Assembly: GCF_004118635.1 (NCBI RefSeq)
Contig: NZ_SDGU01000012.1
Span: forward strand, 1 to 64,000
Direction of reading: 5' to 3'
From: Chlorobaculum sp. 24CR
GTDB taxonomy: Bacteria > Bacteroidota > Chlorobiia > Chlorobiales > Chlorobiaceae
DNA: 64,000 bases
Of the stretch, positions 54,035 through 64,000 are shown piece by piece (position 1 is the first letter of the stretch; the number at the start of each line of letters is the position of its first letter). The notes below the pieces were generated by a model, which did no database searches, was not told where the DNA came from, and saw only the letters and a list, made by a program, of their open reading frames with translations. The translations under genes were made by a program, and so were the position numbers.

Positions 54035-54460
54035 ATGATCGACAGAATCGACCATATCGCCATCGCGGTAGAGAACCTCGACAACGCCATCGACACCTGG
54101 ACCAAGCTCCTCGGATGCAGCCGCTCGGCGGTCACGATCCACGAGGTTCCATCAGAAAAGGTGCGCGCGGCCTTCATTGCCGTGGGCCAGACAAAAATCG
54201 AACTGCTCGAACCGCTTGGCGATGACGGCCCGATTGCTAAATTCCTTTCGAAAAATGGCGAAGGAATGCACCACATCGCGCTCGCGACCGACGACGCAGC
54301 GGCGGAGGCCGAACGGGCTGCCGCCCTCGGCATCACGCCTCTTGGCGAGCCTTCGACGGGCGCGGGCGGCAAGAAGATCGTCTTTCTCCATCCCCGCCAG
54401 ACCAACCGTGTGCTTGTCGAATTCGTTGAACCCAAACCCGATCATTCATTCATCCCGTGA
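54035..54460 (+). CDS. mce: Methylmalonyl-CoA epimerase
   Basis: 141 residues, glyoxalase/VOC fold in two halves. Metal ligands are visible: His in DRIDHIAIAVENL near residue 7, Gln/Glu region VGQTKIELLEPLGDDGP near 50, His in GEGMHHIALATDDAAA near 84, and Glu in VLVEFVEPKPD near 131. It interconverts (2S)- and (2R)-methylmalonyl-CoA so that the carboxylation product can enter the mutase. Overlaps the next gene by 4 nt. Confidence 0.94.
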   Translation: MIDRIDHIAIAVENLDNAIDTWTKLLGCSRSAVTIHEVPSEKVRAAFIAVGQTKIELLEPLGDDGPIAKFLSKNGEGMHHIALATDDAAAEAERAAALGITPLGEPSTGAGGKKIVFLHPRQTNRVLVEFVEPKPDHSFIP

Positions 54461-56247
54461 CCGTGAAACACTTCTTCCTGCCTTTCGAGAAAACAAAGGG
54501 GTTCAGCTACAGCGCGAAGTCAATTGAACGACTTTCGGAATACGAAAAATACCAGCTCTCCTTCCACCCCGAACGCCCGAAATACCTCGACTACCTCGCG
54601 GTTTTCGACAACGTGGAGGAGTGCCTGTCCAGCGACCTGCACGGCAGTTGCCTGATCCAGACCCACCGCGCCGAACTCCGCCGCAACGGCGTTGCGTGGC
54701 CGGTGATGCTCATCGGCCAACAATCCGCGCCGACCTCCGATTTTGGCGAACTGACCAGAATCATGCAGGACGAGGCCGAGGTCAAAAAGTGGAACCACGG
54801 CATGCCCACCCCCGCCGCCTTCGGGAAGGCGATCGAGGCGATAGCCATCGCGGAGCGCGAGAACCGCACCGTTATTACGGTGATCGACACGGCGGGAGCC
54901 GACCCGACCGAGGAGTCTGAAGCCGGAGGCATCGCCTGGAAGATCGGGCGATGCATGCAGGCGCTCGCCGAGGCGACCGTGCCGACCATTTCGGTCATCA
55001 TCAATCGCGGATGCAGCGGCGGAGCCATCGCGCTCACCGGCTGCGACGCGGTACTCGCCATGGAGTACTCGACCTATCTGGTCATTTCGCCCGAAGCGTG
55101 CTCGTCGATTCTGTTCCACACGAGGGACAAGGCGAACCTCGCCGCCGAAATCTCGCAGATCACCTCAAAGGAGGGGCTGAAAAACGGCATCGTCGATGAA
55201 CTGATCGACGAACCGGCAGGCCCGGCGCACCGCTTCCCCGGCGAGGCGCTCGAATCGTTCCGCGAGGTGCTCGGTCGCCGGATCGAAGCGTTCGGCAAAG
55301 CGCCCGTCGAATCGCTTCAGGAGCGGCGCGTTGAACGCTGGGCCAGGATCGGCCAGTGGAACACGACCACTGAAAAAGAGATCGCGGGCTACGAAAAGCG
55401 GGTCTCGAATTTCATCCCGAAACCCGAACGGAACCTTTTCATCCCCCGCCACAAAGGCTGCCGGAACGACGAAAAACGGCAAATCGCCGATCCGGTGCTC
55501 TACAGCAAACTGCTCTCGAACAACTTTGTGTGCTGCGTCTGCGGATTCCGTTACACCCGGTTGACCGCGCACGACTACATCGACCTGGTTCTCGACGCCG
55601 GTTCGTTCGCCGAACACACCGAGACGCGCTACATCGTTGACCGCGACATTCTCGGCTTCCCCGACTACGCCGCAAAGCTCTGCGAGGCTCGCGAAAAGAA
55701 CGGCATGGCAACGGCGCTCATCACCGGCGACGGCACGGTCGGCGGGCGCGACGTGGTGGTTTGCGCCACGAGTTTCGGATTCCTCGGCGGCTCGTTCTGC
55801 ATGTCCACCGGCGAAAAGATATGGCGAGCTTCGCGAATCGCCATCGAGCGCCGCCTCCCGCTCATCATCCAGGCGGCGGGCGGCGGGGCACGAATGCACG
55901 AGGGGTGCTCCTCGATGGTGAGCATCCCGAAGATTCACCTCGCCTTGTCGCTCGTCGAACAGGCCGGGCTGCCACTCATCACCATCGTCACCGACCCGAC
56001 GCTTGGCGGCGTGGCCATCGGCTTCGGCTCGCGCGGCATCAGAATTTTCGAGCACAACGCAGCCAACATCGGCTTTTCGGGCAAGCGCGTCATCGAACAA
56101 TACACTGGCAAAAAAACCTCGAAGGAGTTCCAGACCACCGGCTGGCTCCAGCAAAAAGGCTTCGTCGATCTGGTGGCCCATCCGCTTGAACTGAAAAGCC
56201 GCATCGCCGAAATCATTCGCAACCACTCGCAACGCCGAGACACCTGA
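54457..56247 (+). CDS. Fused AccA-AccD-type acyl-CoA carboxyltransferase
   Basis: 596 residues, GTG start overlapping the epimerase stop (GTGA). The N-terminal half (about 60-270) is like the alpha subunit of acetyl-CoA carboxylase: FGELTRIMQDEAEVKKWNHG, TVITVIDTAGADPTEESEAG, RGCSGGAIALTGCDAVLAME. The C-terminal half (about 340-590) is AccD-like: ALITGDGTVGGRDVVVCATS, GSFCMSTGEKIWRASRIAIE, AGGGARMHEGCSSM. The order is alpha then beta in one chain. The AccD zinc ribbon is reduced to FVCCVCGFRYTR plus one upstream Cys. In this operon it most likely carboxylates propionyl-CoA (or moves carboxyl groups) with biotin subunits encoded elsewhere. Acetyl-CoA as substrate cannot be ruled out. Confidence 0.82.
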   Translation: MTVKHFFLPFEKTKGFSYSAKSIERLSEYEKYQLSFHPERPKYLDYLAVFDNVEECLSSDLHGSCLIQTHRAELRRNGVAWPVMLIGQQSAPTSDFGELTRIMQDEAEVKKWNHGMPTPAAFGKAIEAIAIAERENRTVITVIDTAGADPTEESEAGGIAWKIGRCMQALAEATVPTISVIINRGCSGGAIALTGCDAVLAMEYSTYLVISPEACSSILFHTRDKANLAAEISQITSKEGLKNGIVDELIDEPAGPAHRFPGEALESFREVLGRRIEAFGKAPVESLQERRVERWARIGQWNTTTEKEIAGYEKRVSNFIPKPERNLFIPRHKGCRNDEKRQIADPVLYSKLLSNNFVCCVCGFRYTRLTAHDYIDLVLDAGSFAEHTETRYIVDRDILGFPDYAAKLCEAREKNGMATALITGDGTVGGRDVVVCATSFGFLGGSFCMSTGEKIWRASRIAIERRLPLIIQAAGGGARMHEGCSSMVSIPKIHLALSLVEQAGLPLITIVTDPTLGGVAIGFGSRGIRIFEHNAANIGFSGKRVIEQYTGKKTSKEFQTTGWLQQKGFVDLVAHPLELKSRIAEIIRNHSQRRDT

Positions 56248-56259
56248 ACACCACGAACG

Positions 56260-58004
56260 ATGAACGATACTGAATCACTGTTTTCCGGATTTCCCGCCGT
56301 CGATCACGAACAATGGAAGTTGAAAGTGACCGCAGAGCTGAAAGGCGCGGACTTCTCGAAAGTCGTCTGGAAAACGCCGGAGGGCTTCGAGATGGAGCCG
56401 TGGCATAACCGCCACACCGCCGTCCGACCCGCGCCGGAGGTGCCATTCCGGCGCTCGACGAACCACTGGCGCATCTGCCAGCAGATTGCCGTTGACCGGC
56501 TCATCGACGATCCGGCGCTGACGGGCGAGGCGCTGACGGAAGGCGCGGAGGCCCTCGAGCTCTGCTTCGAGGGCGTACCGGAGAGCGCCGAAGTGGTGCG
56601 ACTGCTCGAAGCGCTGCGGAGCCTCGATCTGGCGAAAACCGCGCTCTACTTTTCGGGAGCCATCGGCGATCCGGCCTCGCTGCTCGACGCGCTCTCGGCG
56701 CTGCCCGGCTTCGCCGCGAACTCCGGCGCGCTGCTCTTCGACGCGCTCTCGGCAGGAGCGGACGCCGCGCTGCCGATTCCGCCGCATTCAGGATTCCGCA
56801 CGATTGCCGTCGATACCACGCGCTTCCACGAGGCGGGCGCGACCATCACGCAGGAGCTGGCCTTCGCGCTCTCAGGCGCGAGCGACTGCCTCAGCCGCCT
56901 GACCAAGGCGGACGTGGATGCAAGCGAGGCCGCCGCCGCCATCGAAATTGTCTTCGCCGCCGGAACCAGCCACTTCCCCGAACTCGCCAAACTGCGGGCG
57001 ATGCGGGCCATGTGGCCGCAACTGCTTTCCGCGTACGGGGTTGCGGCGGATGCGACGGCGGAGCCGCGAATTTTCGTCCGCTCCTCGATGCGCTCGATCT
57101 CAACGCTCGACCCGTACACCAACCTCCTGCGCCTCTCGACCGAAGCGCTCTCGGCAATTCTCGGCGGGTGCGACACGCTGCAACTCGCGCCGTTCGAGAG
57201 CGCCGGTTCGGTGTCGGCTGAATTTGCGGAGCGGATCACCCGCAACATCCAACTCCTGTTGCGCGAGGAGTCGAACCTCGGCCACGTCGTCGATCCGGCA
57301 GCCGGTTCGTTCCACATCGAAACCATGACCGCCGCGCTCTGCCGCGAGGCGTGGGCGCTCTTTCAGCAGATCGAAGCGGAGGGCGGCCTCGGCATTGCCG
57401 AAGCGAACGGAACCATCGCGTCGATGATCGCTCCGGCGGCTGATGCGCGGCGCAGGGCGATCAACACGCGCCGCCGGACGCTGGTCGGCATCAACCGCTA
57501 CACCGTGCCGCCCGTCGCCGAAGTCGTGGCCGCAATTCAGCGACACCCCGATGCAACGAAGAGCAGCGGCTACGAGCAGCTCCGGCGGCGCATGATCGCG
57601 CACGTCGCCGCCGGAGGCGTGACGCCCCGCGCCGCGTTGTGGCTGCACGGCGATCCGTCGAAAAACCAGCGCGTGGCGGCCTTTGCCGACGACTTCCTGC
57701 GGAGCGGCGGCTTCGAGGTGTTGCCTGCCGTGACGCTCGATCCGGAAACCTGCAACTGCCGGACGCTCTTGCGCGCAGAGCCGGAGATCGTCGTCTTCTG
57801 CTGGAGCGGCGAGAGCGATCTTGCAAACGTCGCGAAAATCTGCGAAGTGATCCAGGAGCTGCGCAAGGAGACGGTGATCGTCATGGCGGCCAAACCGCCC
57901 GAAAACGCCGCCGAACTTTTGCGGGCGGGGCTCGACCGCTTCATCCACCTCGGCAGCGACGCTTACGCCGACCTGCTTTCGCTGCAACACAAAACCGGAG
58001 TGTT

Positions 58005-58008
<4 letters not shown>
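56260..58008 (+). CDS. mutA: Methylmalonyl-CoA mutase small subunit
   Basis: 582 residues. It starts like other MutA chains ([20 protein letters not shown], then [13 protein letters not shown]). Barrel-domain blocks follow, such as [20 protein letters not shown] near residue 271 and [20 protein letters not shown] near 347. The C-terminal B12-fold region lacks the DxHxxG cobalamin motif, as expected for the non-catalytic small subunit. It pairs with MutB, whose ATG overlaps this stop (ATGA). MutA is 12 nt downstream of the carboxyltransferase gene. Confidence 0.92.
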
Positions 58009-60124
<2,116 letters not shown>

Positions 60125-60128
<4 letters not shown>

Positions 60129-61165
60129 GCGAACCGGACGAAGCGATGAGCGGCAGGCAACGGCATGAACCCACGGTCGAGGAGTTCGTCGAGGGCATCA
60201 GGAAGGGCGACCGCCACCTGTTGAGCCGCGCCATCACGCTGGTCGAATCGAGCCGCCCGGAGCACGAGCGGCTGGCGCACGAAATTCTCGACCGCTGCCT
60301 CGGCAGTGGCGGCTCTTCGATTCGCGTCGGCATCACCGGAGCGCCGGGGGCGGGCAAGAGCACCTTCATCGAGGCGCTGGGGCTTCATCTCACCGACGCG
60401 GGCAAGCGCGTCGCCGTACTCGCCATCGACCCAAGCAGCTCCCGCTCGAAGGGCAGCATCCTCGGCGACAAGTCCCGCATGGAGCAGCTCGCCGCCCGCC
60501 CGGGAGCCTTCATCCGCCCGACTCCGTCGTCGGGCTACCTCGGCGGCGCCGCGCCGCGAACGCACGAAACGATTTTGCTTTGCGAAGCCGCCGGCTACGA
60601 GGTCATCATCGTCGAAACGGTCGGCGTCGGCCAGTCGGAGATCGTCGTGAACTCGATGGTCGATTTCATCCTCCTGCTCATCCTCCCCGGATCGGGCGAC
60701 GAACTGCAAGGCATCAAGCGCGGCATCATGGAGATCGCCGACGCCATCGCCGTCAACAAGGCGGACAGCGACCGCCGCAGGATTGCCGAACTCTCGAAGG
60801 CCGACTGCGAGTCAGCGCTCCGGCTGTTGCCGGAGAAGCATCCGGGATGGGAGCGGAAAGTGCTGCTCACCTCCGCGCTCGAAGGCGCGGGCATCGGCGA
60901 AGTGTGGGAAAACATCGAGGCGTTCTCCGCCGCGATGCGGCAAAGCGGCGAGTGGCGCGAGCAGCGCCGCGAGCAGTTGCGCCACCTCTTCCACGCTATC
61001 GCCGAAGAGCGCCTGAAGCGCGAATTCTACAACGCCCCGGCAGTCAAAACCGCAAAAGCAGAGATCGAGCAGAAAGTGCTCGCCGGTTCACTCAGCCCTT
61101 TCACCGGAGCGCTGAAGTTGCTGGAGGCTTTTTTTTGCGTTAAGAGCCAGCAACCAGGCTCTTAA
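60125..61165 (+). CDS. meaB: MeaB/ArgK-type GTPase chaperone of methylmalonyl-CoA mutase
   Basis: 346 residues, GTG start overlapping mutB (GTGA). G3E-type P-loop [18 protein letters not shown] near residue 68, [20 protein letters not shown] near 99, [20 protein letters not shown] near 128, ETVGVGQSE near 162 and NKADSDRRR near 208. It guards and reloads the mutase's cobalamin cofactor. Last gene of the operon. The final codons form a TTAAGAGCC/GGCTCTTAA hairpin at 61140-61165, followed directly by the repeat at 61168-61210, which may together end transcription. Confidence 0.94.
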
Positions 61166-61167
61166 TC

Positions 61168-61210
61168 CTATAAGTCCTATAGGTCTTATACGACCTATAG
61201 GACTTATAGG
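61168..61210. repeat. 9-nt-periodic repeat forming a 19-bp perfect hairpin, locus 4
   Basis: CCTATAAGTCCTATAGGTC and GACCTATAGGACTTATAGG are exact reverse complements around 6 nt (TTATAC). Read as nonamers it is TATAAGTCC, TATAGGTCT, TATACGACC, TATAGGACT, TATAGGAAA. It lies between the convergent meaB and uspA-like genes. Confidence 0.85.
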
Positions 61211-61246
61211 AAACACAATGCAACCGGAAGAGTCCAAGCATTTCAG

Positions 61247-61705
61247 CTACCCTTCCCCGATAAACTCCTTCTCGTTGGCCTTGACGATCAGCACGGGAAC
61301 GGTGGATTTTCGTATCACCGCTTCGGCGACACTGCCCATCAAGAGGCGGCTGAGGCCGGTTTTGCCATGCGAACCCATGATAACGAGGCTTACATCGAAA
61401 TCGACAATTTGCTGAAGAATCACTTCGGCAGGCATACCGATGATCACATCGGCGCTCACATCGATCCCCATCGCTTTGGCCTCATCGACCAGAGGAACGA
61501 AATCTTCATTTGCTGCGGCAGCCAGATCTTCTTCCAGCGGGATATAGGTCAAACTCATCTCCGCGGCTATCGGCCGGGGCTCGATCACATTGAGCAGTAT
61601 CACCTTCGATCCCATCGACTTGGCAAACTCACAGGAATACCGGAACGCACTCTTCGATGCGTCGGAAAAATCGATCGGGCAGAGAATCGACTTGATGGTA
61701 ATCAT
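61247..61705 (-). CDS. Universal stress protein (UspA family)
   Basis: 152 residues. Starts ITIKSILCPIDFSDASKSAF and ends with the ATP-binding pattern GSHGKTGLSRLLMGSVAEAV followed by PVLIVKA, i.e. the Gx2Gx9G(S/T) of nucleotide-binding Usp proteins. A cytoplasmic stress/energy-state protein. It lies 39 nt downstream of the slipin gene and may be co-transcribed with the slipin/NfeD pair. Confidence 0.93.
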   Translation of the reverse strand: MITIKSILCPIDFSDASKSAFRYSCEFAKSMGSKVILLNVIEPRPIAAEMSLTYIPLEEDLAAAANEDFVPLVDEAKAMGIDVSADVIIGMPAEVILQQIVDFDVSLVIMGSHGKTGLSRLLMGSVAEAVIRKSTVPVLIVKANEKEFIGEG

Positions 61706-61744
61706 GGCCGTATCGTTTGATGATTGGTTAAATGAAAAACCGAC

Positions 61745-62494
61745 TCACGCTTTTTTATCGAAAAACGACTTGAACAGATCGATCGGAACCGGGAAGATCG
61801 TGGTCGAATTGTTCTCGGTGGCGATGTCCTGCAAAGTTTGCAGGTAACGCAATTGAAGGGCGATCGGATTCTGCGCGATGATGGCCGCCGCTTCGGAGAG
61901 GCGTTGGGCCGCCTGGAACTCACCCTCGGCGTTGATGATCTTCGAGCGCCGCTCGCGCTCCGCCTCGGCCTGCTTGGCCATTGCGCGGCGCATCTCTTCG
62001 GGCAGGTCGATATCTTTGACCTCGACCTTGCTCACCTTGACGCCCCACGGCTCGGTGTCCTTGTCGAGAATCGTCTGGATGCGCGCGTTAATCTCGTCGC
62101 GCTCGGAGAGAAGACTGTCCATCTCACCCTGTCCGCAGACGCTGCGCAGTGTGGTCTGGGCGAGCTGCGAGGTGGCGAAATGGAAGTCGGCCACATCGAT
62201 AATCGCCTTGATCGGGTCGAGCACCCGGAAATAGACCACGGCGCTCACCTTGACCGACACGTTGTCGCGCGTGATGATGTCCTGCGAAGGCACGTCAAGC
62301 GTCACCGTCCGCAAGTCAACCCGCACCATCCGGTCGATGTAGGGAATCAGAATAATCAGCCCCGGCCCCTTGGCTCCGATAATCCGGCCAAGCCGGAAAA
62401 TCACCCCGCGTTCGTATTCCGACAGAATCTTGACGGCGGAGACAAAAAACGCCACCGCGAGCACCACGATCAACAAGAAATTTACCGAAAGCAT
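61745..62494 (-). CDS. Slipin (stomatin/prohibitin-like SPFH membrane protein)
   Basis: 249 residues. One N-terminal hydrophobic segment ([20 protein letters not shown]) is followed by the SPFH domain with [32 protein letters not shown] and [20 protein letters not shown], then a coiled-coil ([20 protein letters not shown]). Slipins form membrane-bound rings and pair with NfeD proteases, whose gene is directly upstream with a 1-nt gap. Role in membrane quality control is known for the family only. Confidence 0.93.
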   Translation of the reverse strand: MLSVNFLLIVVLAVAFFVSAVKILSEYERGVIFRLGRIIGAKGPGLIILIPYIDRMVRVDLRTVTLDVPSQDIITRDNVSVKVSAVVYFRVLDPIKAIIDVADFHFATSQLAQTTLRSVCGQGEMDSLLSERDEINARIQTILDKDTEPWGVKVSKVEVKDIDLPEEMRRAMAKQAEAERERRSKIINAEGEFQAAQRLSEAAAIIAQNPIALQLRYLQTLQDIATENNSTTIFPVPIDLFKSFFDKKA

Positions 62495-62495
62495 C

Positions 62496-63827
62496 TTACG
62501 CCTCCCTGCTGTTTTGTTTTACCATAAGCTTCATTCCGTCGATGCCGGTAATCGTCACCCGTGATCCGGCGGGAATCGAACCATTTGCCGTTGCGTCCCA
62601 TAGCTCACCATGCACGAATACCTTGCCGCTCTTGCCATCTCCGATCGCGCGTTCGACCGTGCCGGTTTCGCCGACGAGTCCCTCCATGCCGGAGATCACC
62701 TTGCGGCGGGTCGAACGAAGCACCACAAAGACAAGTAACAGGACTGTCGCCGAAAATGAAAGAAAAAGCGGCAGAAAAACCCACCAGTCGATGACCATGC
62801 CAATCTCCGGCTGATTGAACACCATCACCGAGCCGATGAAGAGCGCGACCAGTCCGGCGATGGCGAGCACGCCACTGCTGACGACAAAGATTTCAAGGCC
62901 GAAAAAGAGGATGGCGAGCAAAATAAGCAGAAGGCCGGTCCCGTTGACCGACAGGAGCTGCATGGCCCACGCGCCGAGCACGAGGGCAATCACTCCGGCC
63001 ACGCCGGGAAAAACCGCGCCGGGCGTCGAGAGTTCAAACCAGAGTCCGGCAAGACCGAGAAGCAAAAGGAAATAGGCGATGTTGGGATCGGCGATGGTCA
63101 TCATCACCTTTTCGCCAAAGGTTGGAGAAACCTCTTTGACCGGCACATTTTTCGTGTGAATCGTCACGTCACCGGCTGCCGTCTCCACCCTGCGCCCGTC
63201 GAGAAAGGCGAGCAGCGCTTTGCGATTCGCCGCCACGGTGTCGATGACGCCCGCCGCGAGCGCTTCCGACGCACTCGAAGCGATACTCTCGCGCACGGCC
63301 CGTTCGGCCCACACAGGATTGCGGCCCCGCTTCTGCGCGAGGCTGCGGGCGAATGCGGCAAGATCGTTCTCGATTTTCTTGCCCATCACGCTCCCCTTCT
63401 CACCGCCGCCGCCGCTAATATCGACCGGGTGCGCCGCGCCGGTCTCGGTGCCGGGAGCCATCGCCGCCACATGCGCGGAGAGCAAGAGCAGCGCCCCCGC
63501 CGAAGCCGCCTGCGCTCCGGACGGCGCGACATAAACGACGACCGGCACGCGCGAGGCCATCACGCCCTGCACCATCTGGCGCAGAGAGGCGACCAGCCCG
63601 CCCGGCGTATCGAGTTCGACGAGCAGCAACGTGTCGCCCTTCCGGTTCGCCTCGTCAAGCTCACGCAAAAACCACGCCGCGCTGCCGGGATTGACACTCC
63701 CCGTCAGCGACATGCTGCGGATTTCGGCTGATTCAGCGCGAACCGGGCCTCCGACAATACACTGGATCATGGCGATGATTGAAATCACGCCGAGTTTCAG
63801 GAACCTGCAAATCGTTTCCCGCATCAT
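62496..63827 (-). CDS. NfeD-family membrane serine protease (NfeD1b type)
   Basis: 443 residues from the ATG at 63827 (a second ATG follows immediately; the open frame reaches 63878). A signal peptide ([20 protein letters not shown]) precedes a ClpP-like protease domain: [20 protein letters not shown] near residue 66, [20 protein letters not shown] near 94 with the likely Ser nucleophile before Ala-Gly, and Lys in the [20 protein letters not shown] helix. Four or five membrane helices (about 250-375) and a C-terminal OB-fold NfeD domain ([20 protein letters not shown]) follow. The partner slipin is encoded directly downstream; the protease is known to cleave slipin in archaeal homologues. Confidence 0.9.
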   Translation of the reverse strand: MMRETICRFLKLGVISIIAMIQCIVGGPVRAESAEIRSMSLTGSVNPGSAAWFLRELDEANRKGDTLLLVELDTPGGLVASLRQMVQGVMASRVPVVVYVAPSGAQAASAGALLLLSAHVAAMAPGTETGAAHPVDISGGGGEKGSVMGKKIENDLAAFARSLAQKRGRNPVWAERAVRESIASSASEALAAGVIDTVAANRKALLAFLDGRRVETAAGDVTIHTKNVPVKEVSPTFGEKVMMTIADPNIAYFLLLLGLAGLWFELSTPGAVFPGVAGVIALVLGAWAMQLLSVNGTGLLLILLAILFFGLEIFVVSSGVLAIAGLVALFIGSVMVFNQPEIGMVIDWWVFLPLFLSFSATVLLLVFVVLRSTRRKVISGMEGLVGETGTVERAIGDGKSGKVFVHGELWDATANGSIPAGSRVTITGIDGMKLMVKQNSREA

Positions 63828-63938
63828 GGTGTAATCTTGAATTTCCCGATACGCCGTCACAATGACTAACAATAACAATGGAAACGAGTTGGTTCCCCTG
63901 AGCCGACATCACCGGCTCTTGGTTGATAACCGAAAATC

Positions 63939-64000
63939 ATGAATGTTCAAACCAATGCCACCTCACCCCTTCCCGTTGAAATACTTCCGGGTCGCCGCCA
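63939..64000 (+). CDS. Possible start of a plus-strand gene cut by the window edge
   Basis: An ATG at 63939 opens a frame (NVQTNATSPLPVEILPGRR) to the end of the window, divergent from the NfeD gene. A second ATG in another frame at 63943 is also open, so the choice is uncertain. Too short to assign. Confidence 0.3.
   Translation, partial: MNVQTNATSPLPVEILPGRR

Overview
The window looks like chromosome of a green sulfur bacterium (Chlorobiaceae, probably Chlorobaculum-like). The reasons are a CrtP/CrtQ-type carotene desaturase, a complete propionyl-CoA/methylmalonyl-CoA branch, a split transketolase, high-GC core genes in short overlapping operons, and dispersed TATAAGTCC-type repeats. This is inferred from gene content; species was not determined.

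Layout. 0.1-4.4 kb: a nonulosonate (NeuB/KdsC-like) gene pair with a terminator, inorganic pyrophosphatase, and a Na+/alanine symporter. 4.4-6.4 kb: an AT-rich accessory islet with a BrnT-like toxin and CopG-type antitoxin behind a palindromic promoter/operator, a RipA-like membrane protein, and a lone Phd/YefM-like antitoxin. 6.4-12 kb: release factor 3, a Cu+-type P1B ATPase, a SagB-like oxidoreductase, a small hypothetical gene, and repeat-bearing spacers. 12-43 kb: a large type I secretion island, entirely on the minus strand. It holds two PrtD-type ABC subunits, an HlyD-type adaptor, a TolC-type channel and a glycosyltransferase. Five giant Ca2+-binding (RTX/cadherin/VCBS) exoproteins and an outer-membrane barrel protein lie upstream of them. 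43.6-45.1 kb: a scar with a MITE-like element, a decayed kpsC fragment fused to a truncated copy of the barrel gene, and hairpins. 45.6-49.5 kb: tRNA-Pro and tRNA-Arg, then carotene desaturase, recR, ebfC and a transketolase C-subunit. 49.5-51.2 kb: rsmA/ksgA and an AT-rich radical SAM gene. 52-61.2 kb: a tightly coupled propionate operon (propionyl-CoA synthetase, methylmalonyl-CoA epimerase, fused AccA-AccD carboxyltransferase, MutA, MutB, MeaB). 61.2-64 kb: UspA and a slipin/NfeD pair.

The most interesting system is the secretion island. Three exoproteins end in the same C-terminal unit: an Ig/transthyretin-like module, then a two-repeat dockerin, then a short conserved tail. One of the three is an M10 (serralysin-type) metalloprotease. 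A fourth exoprotein, of 2045 residues, has a cohesin-like segment after a DUF4347 domain. It ends in a Gly/Ser linker plus a hydrophobic helix that it shares with the fifth exoprotein. This suggests a non-cellulosomal, type I-secreted cohesin-dockerin assembly at the surface of a phototroph. The dockerins are read directly from the sequence; the cohesin call and the assembly are inference.
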